Positions 1 through 8,567 of a DNA stretch of 64,000 bases are shown one piece after another (positions within the stretch are counted from its first letter, which is position 1; every line of letters begins with the position of its first letter). The translations under genes and the position numbers were made by a program. The DNA comes from Chitinophagales bacterium (GTDB lineage: Bacteria > Bacteroidota > Bacteroidia > Chitinophagales > JABDMM01). The notes beneath the pieces are model-generated. The model had not been told where the DNA came from. It worked only from the letters and a program-made list of their open reading frames with translations, and did not search any database. Location of the stretch: NCBI GenBank assembly GCA_013001465.1, contig JABDMM010000088.1:43404-107403 (forward strand). Direction: 5' to 3'.

Positions 1-2
1 TT

Positions 3-611
3 CCTTCCCGTAATTCCGACTATGGTGTGATAACCGACATGGATGATACGGTAATTCAAACACATGTCACGTCACTTTTTAGGCTGAAGATGCTCTATAC
101 GACATTCCTGAAAAACGCACACCAACGCTTACCTATGGAAGGCACGGCTGAACTCTTTCAGTCGTTCGTAAAAGGTGGAGATGGTAAAAAAAAGAATCCG
201 ATCTTTTATGTATCCCATAGTCCGTGGAATATTTATGATTTGCTTGAACAGTTTCTGGAATTGCAAAGATTCCCGAAAGGCCCGATCCTGTTGCGCGATT
301 ATGGTATAACACCTTCAGGTCACTATGCTAATCATAAGATCGAATCTATTGCTACAATTCTGAAAATGTATCCTGAGTTACCATTTGTATTATTAGGAGA
401 CTCTGCGGAAGAAGATGCTGATTTCTATATTGATATAGCAAAAGAATTTCCAGATAGGATCAAAGCGATTTACATTCGTCAAACCCGGGATACCAAAAAC
501 GCACGTAGGATCAAGAAATTGATCGAGGGTAGCACGCATGTCGATGCTGTTCTTGTTCAATCTTCTGAAGAGATTAGAAAACATGCGGTTGCATGGGGTT
601 TGCTGAGTTGA
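3..611 (+). CDS. App1-family phosphatase (DUF2183), 5'-truncated by window edge
   Basis: C-terminal part of an App1-like (DUF2183) HAD-type phosphatase. The reading frame is open to the first codon in the window, so the true start lies upstream; the GTG at 27 falls inside the conserved block and is not the start. The block reads VITDMDDTV, the DxDxT catalytic signature of this family, followed by a THVTS-like stretch. A second HAD-type acidic motif, LLGDSAEEDADFY, lies near residue 135 of the visible part. Yeast App1 is a phosphatidate phosphatase; the substrate of bacterial homologues is mostly untested. The next gene starts about 50 bp downstream. Confidence 0.8.
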   Translation, partial: PSRNSDYGVITDMDDTVIQTHVTSLFRLKMLYTTFLKNAHQRLPMEGTAELFQSFVKGGDGKKKNPIFYVSHSPWNIYDLLEQFLELQRFPKGPILLRDYGITPSGHYANHKIESIATILKMYPELPFVLLGDSAEEDADFYIDIAKEFPDRIKAIYIRQTRDTKNARRIKKLIEGSTHVDAVLVQSSEEIRKHAVAWGLLS

Positions 612-662
612 ACTGAAAAGTGATGGAAAACACAAAGTAAAGCAACTACTAACCTTAGGGAT

Positions 663-1391
663 ATGAAAGGAATTCTGTACACCATTATCATTTTTAGCTT
701 CCTCTCCTGCTCAAACTCTAAAAAGCGATCTCAAGGATTTGATGTTGGATATAAAGGTGCCTTGAAAAATATAATGCACAAAGGCGACCTAACAGCAAAG
801 GTAAACTTGCTGGAGTTTGAGAACAGAAACAATTTTTATGCTTTAGGGGCGGTTGAAGATCTAAAGGGAGAAATTCTGATCCTGGATGGAGAGGCTTTCA
901 TATCGCAGGTAAAGGAGGATAGATTGACAGTGACTAAGTCCTTCGATCTGAATGCAACTTTGCTGGTGTACACTACTATTGAAAGCTGGAGTAAATCCGA
1001 GATTCCCGGGGAGATCTTTAGTTATAGCGAACTCGAAAAGTATATATCGAAGGCAGCTATTGAGCATGGAATAGATATCGATAGACCATTTCCATTTTTG
1101 GTCGAGGGTACTGCAGAAACTGCAGCCTGGCACGTGATCAACTGGAAAGATGGGGATACGGAACATACTCACGAGAAACATATAAACTCCGGTTTAAAGG
1201 GAAGCCTCGAAAACGAGCGCGTTGAAATTCTGGGATTTTACTCCAAAAACCACCATGGTATCTTTACACACCATTCAACAAACATGCACTTGCATGTAAA
1301 AAGTAAAGAAAACAATGTTTCGGGTCACTTAGACGACTTATCTTTAGGAAAAGATATGATCCTAAAACTTCCGATGATAAATGAATTATAA
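663..1391 (+). CDS. Lipoprotein related to alpha-acetolactate decarboxylase
   Basis: 242 aa. The N-terminus has a short hydrophobic segment ending in a lipobox (FLSC, Cys16), so the product is probably a lipoprotein. The rest resembles acetolactate decarboxylase (AlsD/BudA family): an early KGALKNIMHKGDL block, an ILDGEAF segment near residue 75, and a C-terminal MHLHV...GHLDD block whose His209, His211 and His222 match the family's three zinc ligands in spacing. The classical enzyme converts acetolactate to acetoin. No acetolactate synthase lies nearby, so the substrate is open. The end overlaps the next gene by 11 bp, which suggests translational coupling. Confidence 0.65.
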   Translation: MKGILYTIIIFSFLSCSNSKKRSQGFDVGYKGALKNIMHKGDLTAKVNLLEFENRNNFYALGAVEDLKGEILILDGEAFISQVKEDRLTVTKSFDLNATLLVYTTIESWSKSEIPGEIFSYSELEKYISKAAIEHGIDIDRPFPFLVEGTAETAAWHVINWKDGDTEHTHEKHINSGLKGSLENERVEILGFYSKNHHGIFTHHSTNMHLHVKSKENNVSGHLDDLSLGKDMILKLPMINEL

Positions 1392-1809
1392 AAAAACGAT
1401 CGCCGGTAGTACTATAGCTTTCATAATAGCTTCGAGTTGTTGCTGGCTGCCGGCAGTAATAATAGCTATCGGAGGTGGCAGCGCATTGCTAGGGATAAGC
1501 AACGGTATTGAAAGCTTTAGCGGTGTTTTCATATTCATAGGTATCGGTCTTCTTGCTTTTGGTATATACCAATACTTAAAGCAACGCAACAGTATTAAAA
1601 GTCCTGATGTTATTCTCAATTCGGTGATCACCTGCCCTGAATGTGGTCATAAAAAAGAAGAGACCATGCCTACTGATTCCTGCCAGTTTCTTTATCAATG
1701 CGAACAATGTAAAAAAATGCTGAAGCCAAAGGAAGGTGATTGTTGTGTCTATTGTAGCTATGGCTCAGTGGCATGTCCACCAATTCAATTAGAAAAAGAA
1801 TGTTGTTGA
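1381..1809 (+). CDS. MerT-like membrane protein with Cys-rich GDCCVxCSYG tail
   Basis: 142 aa. Residues 7-67 form two to three membrane segments with a Cys-Cys pair (residues 20-21) at the end of the first helix, as in mercuric ion transporter MerT. The C-terminal half is a soluble Cys-rich module: a CPECG pair, a CEQC pair, and a GDCCVYCSYG...CPP motif, ending in Cys-Cys. These look like soft-metal-binding or zinc-ribbon-like sites. The start overlaps the preceding gene by 11 bp. A role in metal transport or detoxification is inferred from the MerT-like helix; no mer regulator or reductase is in view. Confidence 0.55.
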   Translation: MNYKKTIAGSTIAFIIASSCCWLPAVIIAIGGGSALLGISNGIESFSGVFIFIGIGLLAFGIYQYLKQRNSIKSPDVILNSVITCPECGHKKEETMPTDSCQFLYQCEQCKKMLKPKEGDCCVYCSYGSVACPPIQLEKECC

Positions 1810-1830
1810 TAGCATCAAATAAATGATCTC

Positions 1831-2808
1831 ATGAAGAAGATATTGCTCGCTGCTTTACTTTTCATAAATGGGTTAACGGCTTTCAGTCAGACAGCTTACA
1901 ATTGTGCTACTGATTTCTGGACGATAACCTCTGATGGTTTTATTCAGCAGTGGAGTATGGTTAATCGAACCATTACAGGCGGTGATACTATTTTATCCGG
2001 TGGAGGAACAAGTCTGAGTTTTTGTGGTGATAGCAGTGCTCCTACTTTTTTCTCGAATAGCTATACTCAGGTAGGGATCATCTATTACGATCAGGATTCA
2101 GGATGGATCAATATCCCAAGAAACCATGTCGTAAATAATAACGGATGTCATAAGAATGACCACTTTTATATGCTTGAGGGTGCAGTAATTCAAGTGATCA
2201 AATACTGGGATGGCCAAAAATCAATTACTATCGATTCCTTAAATGGTGAATTTTTTGCCGGAACACATGATATCGCTGTGGATACCGCTGGAAGAGCATG
2301 GGTTTTTATGGGTGCAGCTCCCTCAAATGTCGATAGTGTAAAGGTTTATACTCGCAACGGGAAAATAGCATCATACGATATATCATTCAACATCACAGCA
2401 ATTGGTTCTTTCTTTTTGAACGACACCTTATATATTGGGAGTGATCAAGACTCCATATATCCTGTGTTGATCGTAGGAAACTCTGCCTTGTTAGGAGAAT
2501 CGATCTACTTTGCCAGCGCTACATTCACGGACATGGCAAGTTGCCAGAGGAATGAGGTTACAAACACTATAGTTGAATCTCAGGTCAACGACATAAAGTT
2601 ATTTCCAAATCCAACAAGCGGAAAATTCAGTTTACCCACCATTTTTGAAGATTTCTTTATTTCAATTTATAATAGTGATGGTAACCTGATCACAACTAAT
2701 CGTTCTTTAAATCAGGACCTCAATAATTATGCTGATGGGGTATACATTATACAGGTTGAAAATAAGAATGTGATACACCAATATAAAGTGGTAAAATTGG
2801 GAAACTAA
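1831..2808 (+). CDS. Secreted protein with T9SS type A sorting domain
   Basis: 325 aa. An N-terminal signal peptide (residues 1-19, ending FSQ) is followed by a middle region with no family I recognise, possibly beta-propeller-like. The last 70 residues form a typical T9SS C-terminal sorting domain: LFPNPTSGKF, an ISIYNSDGNLI strand, a YADGVYIIQVE strand and a terminal YKVVKLGN. Such proteins cross the outer membrane through the T9SS, whose core genes lie at 56.5-62.4 kb. It starts 21 bp after the MerT-like gene. The function of the mature part is unknown. Confidence 0.8.
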   Translation: MKKILLAALLFINGLTAFSQTAYNCATDFWTITSDGFIQQWSMVNRTITGGDTILSGGGTSLSFCGDSSAPTFFSNSYTQVGIIYYDQDSGWINIPRNHVVNNNGCHKNDHFYMLEGAVIQVIKYWDGQKSITIDSLNGEFFAGTHDIAVDTAGRAWVFMGAAPSNVDSVKVYTRNGKIASYDISFNITAIGSFFLNDTLYIGSDQDSIYPVLIVGNSALLGESIYFASATFTDMASCQRNEVTNTIVESQVNDIKLFPNPTSGKFSLPTIFEDFFISIYNSDGNLITTNRSLNQDLNNYADGVYIIQVENKNVIHQYKVVKLGN

Positions 2809-2813
2809 GTTTG
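2806..2813 (+). promoter_or_regulatory. Candidate -7 box (TAnnTTTG) for the methyltransferase gene
   Basis: TAAGTTTG matches the Bacteroidota -7 consensus TAnnTTTG. It overlaps the stop codon of the preceding gene and lies about 50 bp before the next ATG. No clear -33 TTG partner is seen at the usual distance. Confidence 0.25.
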
Positions 2814-2864
2814 GTTTTGTAGAATGCTCAATATCTCAATTCCTCTACCTCTTAATATTAAGAA

Positions 2865-4484
2865 ATGCTTTCTAAAGAAAAACAATCCAACCTGCGAAGC
2901 AAGCTATTCCGGCACCTTGACGGTATTGTCGTTGCTCCATCTGCATTTGCGTTGAAAGAAAATGGGATCACCGATTACTTGTTGGATCATGGAACAGCAG
3001 ACTTATCAACGCTTTCTAAGGAATTCAATGCAAATGATGGATACCTTAATGTGGCATTGCGAACATTATGTTCCCAAGGATGGCTCTCCCAGCATGTAAA
3101 CAACACAGAAGACCGAATTCAATACAAAACAAACAAACTTTCTGAAACAGCATTCGAACTATTTAAATGTTATGAAGAGGTAGTTGACCTATTGCAAATG
3201 TCTGAGAGATACAGTCCGCGTAAGTTTGAAATGGAACCCTTCGTTAAGCTAGAAAGCCTGTTTAAGAATTACCGAAACAACTTTGGGATCGAGCTTTCTT
3301 CTGATACTGAAAAACGAAAAATTCAGGATCAGGTGATGATGCATATTGAAGGGATCATCGTTGGACCAACGCTTGTGCATCTGGGTATGTCGGGCATGTT
3401 TCATAAATATTTTATGGAAACCAGATTCAAAGCAGAGGAATTTCATAAAGACCCTCTGGGATTTGAACGTTTACTCGACATTCTTACCGATTTGAATTGG
3501 TTCACCAAAACCGGAGAGTCATTTGAGTTTACCGAAGAAGGAATGTTCTTTGCTAAAAGAGCCAGCGCTTATGGTGTAACCGTTTCTTATATTCCGACAT
3601 TAAGAAAACTCAACGAACTAATATTCGGAAATCCTCTGATACTGAAAGATACCGTCAAAGGCGAGGAAGAGAAACACGTTGATCGCGAAATGAATGTCTG
3701 GGGAAGCGGTGGTGCGCATGCTTCGTACTTTAAGGTGATCGATGAGATCATCATTGACTTGTTCAACAAACCAATTTCAGAGCAACCGAAAGGGGTTCTG
3801 GATATGGGATGTGGAAATGGAGCATTTCTACAACACCTGTTTACGGTGATCGAAAGTCAGACTCTTAGAGGAACCATATTAGACGAATACCCACTCGCTT
3901 TGATCGGGGTTGATTATAACGAAGCAGCGCTAAAAGCATCCAAGGAAAAATTAATCCAGGCAGAGATCTGGGCTAAGATCATGTGGGGTGATATAGGCAA
4001 GCCCGAATTATTGGCAACAGATCTTCAAGAGCGATATGGAATTGACCTTAAAGAACTTCTTAACGTTAGAACCTTTCTTGACCATAACCGGATATGGGAA
4101 GAACCCAAAAACACCACACGTTTAAGAAACAGCTCATCAAGCGGTGCTTATGCTTACAAAGGCAAAAGGCTCAATAACAATCTTGTCTCAGAATCGCTGA
4201 AACAGCATTTTAAAAAATGGGTTCCTTACGTTGAAAAATTTGGGTTGCTTCTCATTGAATTGCATACTGTAAAACCAGAACTCGTAGCACAAAATCTGGG
4301 CAAGACTGCCGCAACAGCATACGACGCGACACATGGCTATTCCGACCAGTACATCCTTGAGATCGATGAATTCATGCAAGTTGTTGAAGAAGCAGGGTTG
4401 ACCTCTGATAAAGACAAGTTTAGAAAATTCCCGAATTCCGAACTTGCGACGGTCTCAGTTAACCTATTCAATAAAAGCGGTTAA
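2865..4484 (+). CDS. SAM-dependent methyltransferase with duplicated N-terminal winged-helix-like module
   Basis: 539 aa. A class I methyltransferase core starts near residue 308 with the SAM-binding motif GVLDMGCGNGAF and continues with an acidic IGVDYN strand end near 350. Two related modules precede it: residues about 17-80 (HLDGIVVAPSAFAL...) and about 160-235 (HIEGIIVGPTLVHL...). They look like tandem copies of the winged-helix or dimerisation domain found in O-methyltransferases. Similar layouts occur in methyltransferases tied to polyketide chemistry, but no PKS gene is nearby. The substrate is unknown. Confidence 0.7.
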   Translation: MLSKEKQSNLRSKLFRHLDGIVVAPSAFALKENGITDYLLDHGTADLSTLSKEFNANDGYLNVALRTLCSQGWLSQHVNNTEDRIQYKTNKLSETAFELFKCYEEVVDLLQMSERYSPRKFEMEPFVKLESLFKNYRNNFGIELSSDTEKRKIQDQVMMHIEGIIVGPTLVHLGMSGMFHKYFMETRFKAEEFHKDPLGFERLLDILTDLNWFTKTGESFEFTEEGMFFAKRASAYGVTVSYIPTLRKLNELIFGNPLILKDTVKGEEEKHVDREMNVWGSGGAHASYFKVIDEIIIDLFNKPISEQPKGVLDMGCGNGAFLQHLFTVIESQTLRGTILDEYPLALIGVDYNEAALKASKEKLIQAEIWAKIMWGDIGKPELLATDLQERYGIDLKELLNVRTFLDHNRIWEEPKNTTRLRNSSSSGAYAYKGKRLNNNLVSESLKQHFKKWVPYVEKFGLLLIELHTVKPELVAQNLGKTAATAYDATHGYSDQYILEIDEFMQVVEEAGLTSDKDKFRKFPNSELATVSVNLFNKSG

Positions 4485-4521
4485 GTATTGAGAAAATTGA
4501 GTCATTGAGTAATTTTATAAT

Positions 4522-4932
4522 ATGGAGGTTTTCTTTTACGGTTTGTTTATGGACATAGATCTTCTGGAGAAAAGAGGATTAAAGCCCTCTAATCCCAGAA
4601 TGGCATGCTTAAAAAACTATGAGTTAAAAATTGGTGATCGGGCGACGCTTGTTCCCTGCAAGAATGAAAGATCATATGGAATTGTGATGACAATTGATGA
4701 GGAAGCTATCAATAAACTTTATTCCGAATCGAGTGCAGCAGATTATATTCCGGAAGAGGTGACAGTAGTCACTGATTCGAATGATCCGGTGACTGCGACA
4801 TGTTACAATCTTCCTGTTGAATCACATAGTGGCAGCAATAAAAAATATGCACTATCATTATACAAATTGGCAAAACAAGAAGATTTTCCGGAAGAGTATG
4901 TGAGTAAAATTAAAATGATAGCGGAATCTTAA
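4522..4932 (+). CDS. Gamma-glutamylcyclotransferase-like (GGCT/AIG2) protein
   Basis: 136 aa. It begins with VFFYGLFMDIDLL, matching the YGSN-like phosphate-binding loop of the GGCT/AIG2 fold. The later GIVMTIDEEAINKLYSES matches the family's conserved strand-helix step, where the catalytic Glu usually sits. The length suits a single small GGCT domain. Possible roles are turnover of gamma-glutamyl amines or peptides; the exact substrate cannot be read from sequence. Confidence 0.65.
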   Translation: MEVFFYGLFMDIDLLEKRGLKPSNPRMACLKNYELKIGDRATLVPCKNERSYGIVMTIDEEAINKLYSESSAADYIPEEVTVVTDSNDPVTATCYNLPVESHSGSNKKYALSLYKLAKQEDFPEEYVSKIKMIAES

Positions 4933-4993
4933 ACAAAAGCTTGCTTAAAATGATTTGTATTTTGAAGTAAGTTACACCTAAATAGATCATGAT

Positions 4994-5224
4994 ATGAAAA
5001 AATATCTCTCAACAACTGATATTACAGTCATTCTAATAACTGCAATACTATTTATTGTAGCATTATTCGTAAAGGGATTAACAAAAGAGATCCTTCTTGA
5101 AGCTGGAGTGCTTTTAGTTTCTGTTAAACTTATTTTAATGCATCACAAAGTTGCTTCAACTTCAGATAAAATATTAAAACAGTTGGATCAAATCAATAGT
5201 AAACTTGCAGACAGCAACCGCTGA
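4994..5224 (+). CDS. Small two-helix membrane protein, unknown
   Basis: 76 aa. Two hydrophobic segments (about residues 10-28 and 33-49) are followed by a polar tail predicted helical (HKVASTSDKILKQLDQINSKL), possibly a short coiled coil. No family recognised. The 160 bp that follow before the next gene hold nothing recognisable. Confidence 0.5.
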   Translation: MKKYLSTTDITVILITAILFIVALFVKGLTKEILLEAGVLLVSVKLILMHHKVASTSDKILKQLDQINSKLADSNR

Positions 5225-5384
5225 ATAGAAAATATGTGTAACTAGAATATTCAGTAACTTAAAGTGAACGATCATACAAAGTCGCTGTGCATCATCTCTG
5301 AGTATTCTGTGATATAGATTCTGGGTACTGAAGATGTTGTTAATGGAATATTATATTAAAGCTATCTATAATAAAACAAACAAT

Positions 5385-5888
5385 ATGAAGATCACTTTGG
5401 GTACCTTTTTTCTTCTGTCTGCGCTCTTCTTATCATCTTGTAGTAATGCTCAAAATACAATTACACATGAGGACTTGAACATTGTAATAGGTGAATGGAG
5501 CGGAACACTAACCTATGTGGATTATAGATCAAACAAACCTTTCACAATGCCTTCAGATCTAATTGTTGAAAATGGAGGAAAAAAGAATCAGCTTTTTCTC
5601 TTCATTAGTTATCCTAACGAACCAAAAGCGAATAGTAGAGAGAAGATAAAGATCAATAAAAGCGGTTCTCAATTGAACAAAAAGGATGTAACGTCAAAAC
5701 AAATAATGTCGAACGGCAATGTCCATATTACAATTGAGTATTCCGGAAAAGATAATGGTGAGAATGCAACGATCAGGAGTGTCTATATCATGGGAAACAA
5801 TCAGTTTATTATCCGGAAGGAAGTCAAATTTGAAAACTCAGAAGAATGGCTTGTTAGAAATGAATATAAGTATTCAAGAAAAAGTTAG
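5385..5888 (+). CDS. Lipoprotein of unknown function
   Basis: 167 aa from the ATG at 5385. A longer frame opens at 5334, but its extra 17 residues would precede a normal lipoprotein signal, so 5385 is preferred. The signal peptide ends in a lipobox-like LSSC. The mature part opens with a region reading VIGEWSGTLTYVDY, like small Bacteroidota proteins with a beta-sandwich or lipocalin-type strand pattern. No known family could be named. Confidence 0.55.
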   Translation: MKITLGTFFLLSALFLSSCSNAQNTITHEDLNIVIGEWSGTLTYVDYRSNKPFTMPSDLIVENGGKKNQLFLFISYPNEPKANSREKIKINKSGSQLNKKDVTSKQIMSNGNVHITIEYSGKDNGENATIRSVYIMGNNQFIIRKEVKFENSEEWLVRNEYKYSRKS

Positions 5889-5925
5889 AGTCCGTTACTT
5901 GAAAATAATTTTCGAAAAGATAATA

Positions 5926-6702
5926 ATGAAATTTATACAATCTTGTTTCACTACCTTATTGGTCGTACTTTATTGTTTCGGGTGCATTACCAATTCGTTT
6001 TCACAATCATCACTTTTCAGTTTTGAAAAATATGTTAATGCTGATGGTGACACGTTGAACTACAGACAATTGATTTCCGATTATGATACAATATCTAAAT
6101 ATCCTCTGGTAATATTTTTGCATGGTTCCGGGGAAAGAGGTGACGATAACGAATCCCAGTTAAAATGGGGAGTCTTGAATTTTGCCAGCGATCGAAATAT
6201 GAAAATCCATCGTCCTATAGTCATTGCACCTCAATGCCCAAAAAATAAGATCTGGGCAAATTTTTCTTTTGATAATGGGTCACTTCAGCATAACTCTACT
6301 GAACCCATGAAACTATTAAGAGAATTAGTTGATCAGATCATACTAGAACTACCCGTAGATACTAACAGAATATATATAACCGGTCTTTCCATGGGAGGAT
6401 TTGGCACATTTGATGCAATTTCAAGATACCCGAATTTGTTTGCAGCGGCAGTACCCGTTTGTGGTGGAGGAGATGTTTCAAAGGCATCAGAAATTGCCCA
6501 TATTCCTATTTGGATTTTTCATGGAGCTCTTGATGAGGCGGTTAGTCCGGTACATTCGCTAAATATGGTTAGTGCCTTATCAGAAGCTGGAGCTCATCCC
6601 GGATTTACTTTATATCCTGAAACGGGCCATTTTTCGTGGGTCCCTGCTTATAGTGACACAATGATGATGGACTGGTTATTCAGACAACGCAAAAAGCATT
6701 GA
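5926..6702 (+). CDS. Secreted alpha/beta-hydrolase (esterase / prolyl-oligopeptidase-like)
   Basis: 258 aa from the ATG at 5926; the frame is open further upstream but overlaps the preceding gene. A signal peptide (to about residue 25, SFSQ) targets it to the envelope. The hydrolase core shows an oxyanion segment VIFLHGSGERG, the nucleophile motif GLSMGGFG (Ser155), Asp203 in HGALDEAV and His235 in TGHFSW, a full Ser-Asp-His triad. It resembles the dienelactone hydrolase / PHB-depolymerase-type esterases often called phospholipase/carboxylesterase. Substrate unknown. Confidence 0.75.
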   Translation: MKFIQSCFTTLLVVLYCFGCITNSFSQSSLFSFEKYVNADGDTLNYRQLISDYDTISKYPLVIFLHGSGERGDDNESQLKWGVLNFASDRNMKIHRPIVIAPQCPKNKIWANFSFDNGSLQHNSTEPMKLLRELVDQIILELPVDTNRIYITGLSMGGFGTFDAISRYPNLFAAAVPVCGGGDVSKASEIAHIPIWIFHGALDEAVSPVHSLNMVSALSEAGAHPGFTLYPETGHFSWVPAYSDTMMMDWLFRQRKKH

Positions 6703-6712
6703 ATGCCACGTA

Positions 6713-7204
6713 ATGGAAAGGAACATCAAAGAATACAGAAAAGGACCAATAGGAGCATTGATCGACGAATATGCAAGAGCCACAGCGGATCTGAAACGTA
6801 TAATATTAACGGTGAATAACGATGACTTTAAAAAAGTGGTTGACCATGAAACCAAAGATGAAGACTGCCGGTCTATACGCTCCATCATGAACCATGTAGT
6901 TAGAGCTGGATATGGTTACTCCAATTATATTCGTAAGCAATTCAGCAATGAATTGGAAGAGAGAAAAGAAAATTACAAATTCGAGTCAGCAAAAGAAGCT
7001 TGCGATCAACTTGACCTTATGCTATTGTATTCTAACGAGACCTTGGAAAATAAAATGGAAATAACCGAAGATGAAATATCCTCGAACAAAATACTTACAA
7101 GCTGGGGACAGGTGTATGATATCGAACAGTTACTCGAACATGCCATTGTTCATATATTAAGGCATAGAAGGCAGATCGAAAGATTTATAACGAAAATGAA
7201 GTAA
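6713..7204 (+). CDS. DinB-family protein
   Basis: 163 aa. The pattern fits the DinB/YfiT four-helix fold: a helix with SIRSIMNHVVRAGYGY containing the first conserved His, and a C-terminal helix EHAIVHILRHRRQIERF with the other His residues, giving a likely divalent metal site. Many members act as thiol-dependent transferases or hydrolases; the function of this one is unknown. It is separated by 3 bp from the following VOC gene, so the two are probably co-transcribed. Confidence 0.7.
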   Translation: MERNIKEYRKGPIGALIDEYARATADLKRIILTVNNDDFKKVVDHETKDEDCRSIRSIMNHVVRAGYGYSNYIRKQFSNELEERKENYKFESAKEACDQLDLMLLYSNETLENKMEITEDEISSNKILTSWGQVYDIEQLLEHAIVHILRHRRQIERFITKMK

Positions 7205-7207
7205 GCT

Positions 7208-7603
7208 ATGAAAGGTGTAATTCACCATATCGAGATATATGTAAGCGATCTAAACAGGTCCACCGAATTCTGGAATTGGTTGCTTACTGAATTAGGTTAC
7301 AAGAAATTTCAGCAGTGGGATCAAGGCATCAGCTATAAACTGAATGAGTCTTACATCGTATTCGTCCAAACAGAAGACCAACATCTCGATATTCCTTACC
7401 ATAGAAAAAGAACCGGCTTAAATCATATGGCATTCCATGTAAATTCACGTGAAATGGTCGATGAGTTTACCGAAAAACTAAAGGCAAGGAATATAAAAAT
7501 CCTCTATGCCGATAAACATCCATATGCCGGAGGCGAAAATTACTATGCTGTTTTTTTTGAAGATCCGGATAGGATAAAGGTTGAATTGGTCTCTGATCGT
7601 TGA
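7208..7603 (+). CDS. VOC-family (glyoxalase-like) protein
   Basis: 131 aa, one vicinal-oxygen-chelate unit with two beta-alpha-beta-beta-beta repeats. The start IHHIEIYVSDLNRSTEFW and the later LNHMAFHVNSREMVDEF are the two repeat openings, and YYAVFFEDPDRIKVELV closes the fold. His and Glu residues in these blocks are probable metal ligands. Members include lactoylglutathione lyase, dioxygenases and fosfomycin-resistance proteins; no specific activity can be assigned. Confidence 0.75.
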   Translation: MKGVIHHIEIYVSDLNRSTEFWNWLLTELGYKKFQQWDQGISYKLNESYIVFVQTEDQHLDIPYHRKRTGLNHMAFHVNSREMVDEFTEKLKARNIKILYADKHPYAGGENYYAVFFEDPDRIKVELVSDR

Positions 7604-7707
7604 ACAAGAAATTGGCATGTTTGTTTTACTTCTTATTCAGGCTCCCCTTGAAACATTTTAACAAAAATTCTAGATATTTGCAGCGATTGAAATAAAAAAC
7701 ACATTGA

Positions 7708-8216
7708 ATGACCTCAAAGTACTTCTTTTTACTAATTTTCTTTTTCAGCGCAAATACCCTCATAGCCCAACATGATCATACTGATCATCATGACCAAGAG
7801 CATCACGACCATTCCAACCATATGCACGACCACAAAAACGAAATTGGAATCGCCAATGCTCCGGTTTACTTTGTGAAAGAAAAGGAAATCGCTTACGGAC
7901 TGCACTTCCATTATGTTAGAACAATTAGAGAAAGCAGATTCGGTATTGGGCTTGGATATGAAAGAATTTTTGACGAGCATAAACACAATACAATTACGTT
8001 GGTAAGTAGCTACCGGCCTTTAGACAGATTTGCTGTTCAGCTCTCTCCGGGAATCACTTTTGAAGATAATGAACCACATGTCAATTTTGCGTACATGTGG
8101 AGACTTCTTATGAGTTTGAAATAAGCGACTTTCACATCGGACCTGTTCTCGAGTTTGCTTACGATCCTGAAGATTTCCATATCAGTTTAGGTCTGCACAT
8201 TGGTTACGGATTTTAG
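7708..8216 (+). pseudogene. His-rich envelope protein, broken by a -1 frameshift near 8090
   Basis: The frame from 7708 has a signal peptide, a very His-rich stretch (about residues 22-45, many HH and HxH) and beta-strand segments, then stops at 8124. A second frame, shifted by -1, continues the same style of sequence from about 8094 (HVETSYEFEISDFHIG) to a stop at 8216, ending GLHIGYGF, a typical outer-membrane-strand end. Together they give about 169 aa. One missing base near 8090-8096, a sequencing error, or slippage on the TTTT at 8085-8088 would explain it. The His-rich segment suggests metal binding; the family is not known to me. Confidence 0.6.
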
Positions 8217-8262
8217 AAAGCATGGCTTAAACTAATTTTATACCTATAAAATAATTTCAGCT

Positions 8263-8270
8263 TAAATTTG
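8263..8270 (+). promoter_or_regulatory. Candidate -7 box (TAnnTTTG)
   Basis: TAAATTTG lies 12 bp before the ATG at 8283 and matches the Bacteroidota -7 consensus. It would give a very short leader. No clear -33 element. Confidence 0.3.
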
Positions 8271-8282
8271 TTATAATAGTAG

Positions 8283-8564
8283 ATGAAGAAACGATTTCTG
8301 ATAATATGCTCAGTTGTAGTGGTAATACTGTTATTTCCGCTGATCGCTTCACAATTCACTGATGAGGTTAATTGGACATCTTTCGACTACTTGATCGCAG
8401 CTTTCCTATTGTTCTCTACAGGTTTAACTTTAAATTTTATTCTGAAAAAAGTAAGAAATGTAAAGCACCGAATTCTCTTATCTGTAGTGCTTATTGTTGG
8501 TCTACTATTGATATGGGCAGAATTAGCTGTAGGAATATTTGGGACACCTTTAGCTGGAAACTAA
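8283..8564 (+). CDS. Small membrane protein, unknown
   Basis: 93 aa with three hydrophobic segments (about residues 4-22, 35-54 and 62-82) and short basic loops. No recognisable family. It converges with the methyltransferase gene 3 bp downstream. Confidence 0.55.
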   Translation: MKKRFLIICSVVVVILLFPLIASQFTDEVNWTSFDYLIAAFLLFSTGLTLNFILKKVRNVKHRILLSVVLIVGLLLIWAELAVGIFGTPLAGN

Positions 8565-8567
8565 TAC

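Noticed and set aside
5719..5925. N-terminal extension of the esterase frame
   Set aside because: It overlaps the preceding lipoprotein gene and would bury the clear signal peptide that begins at 5926.
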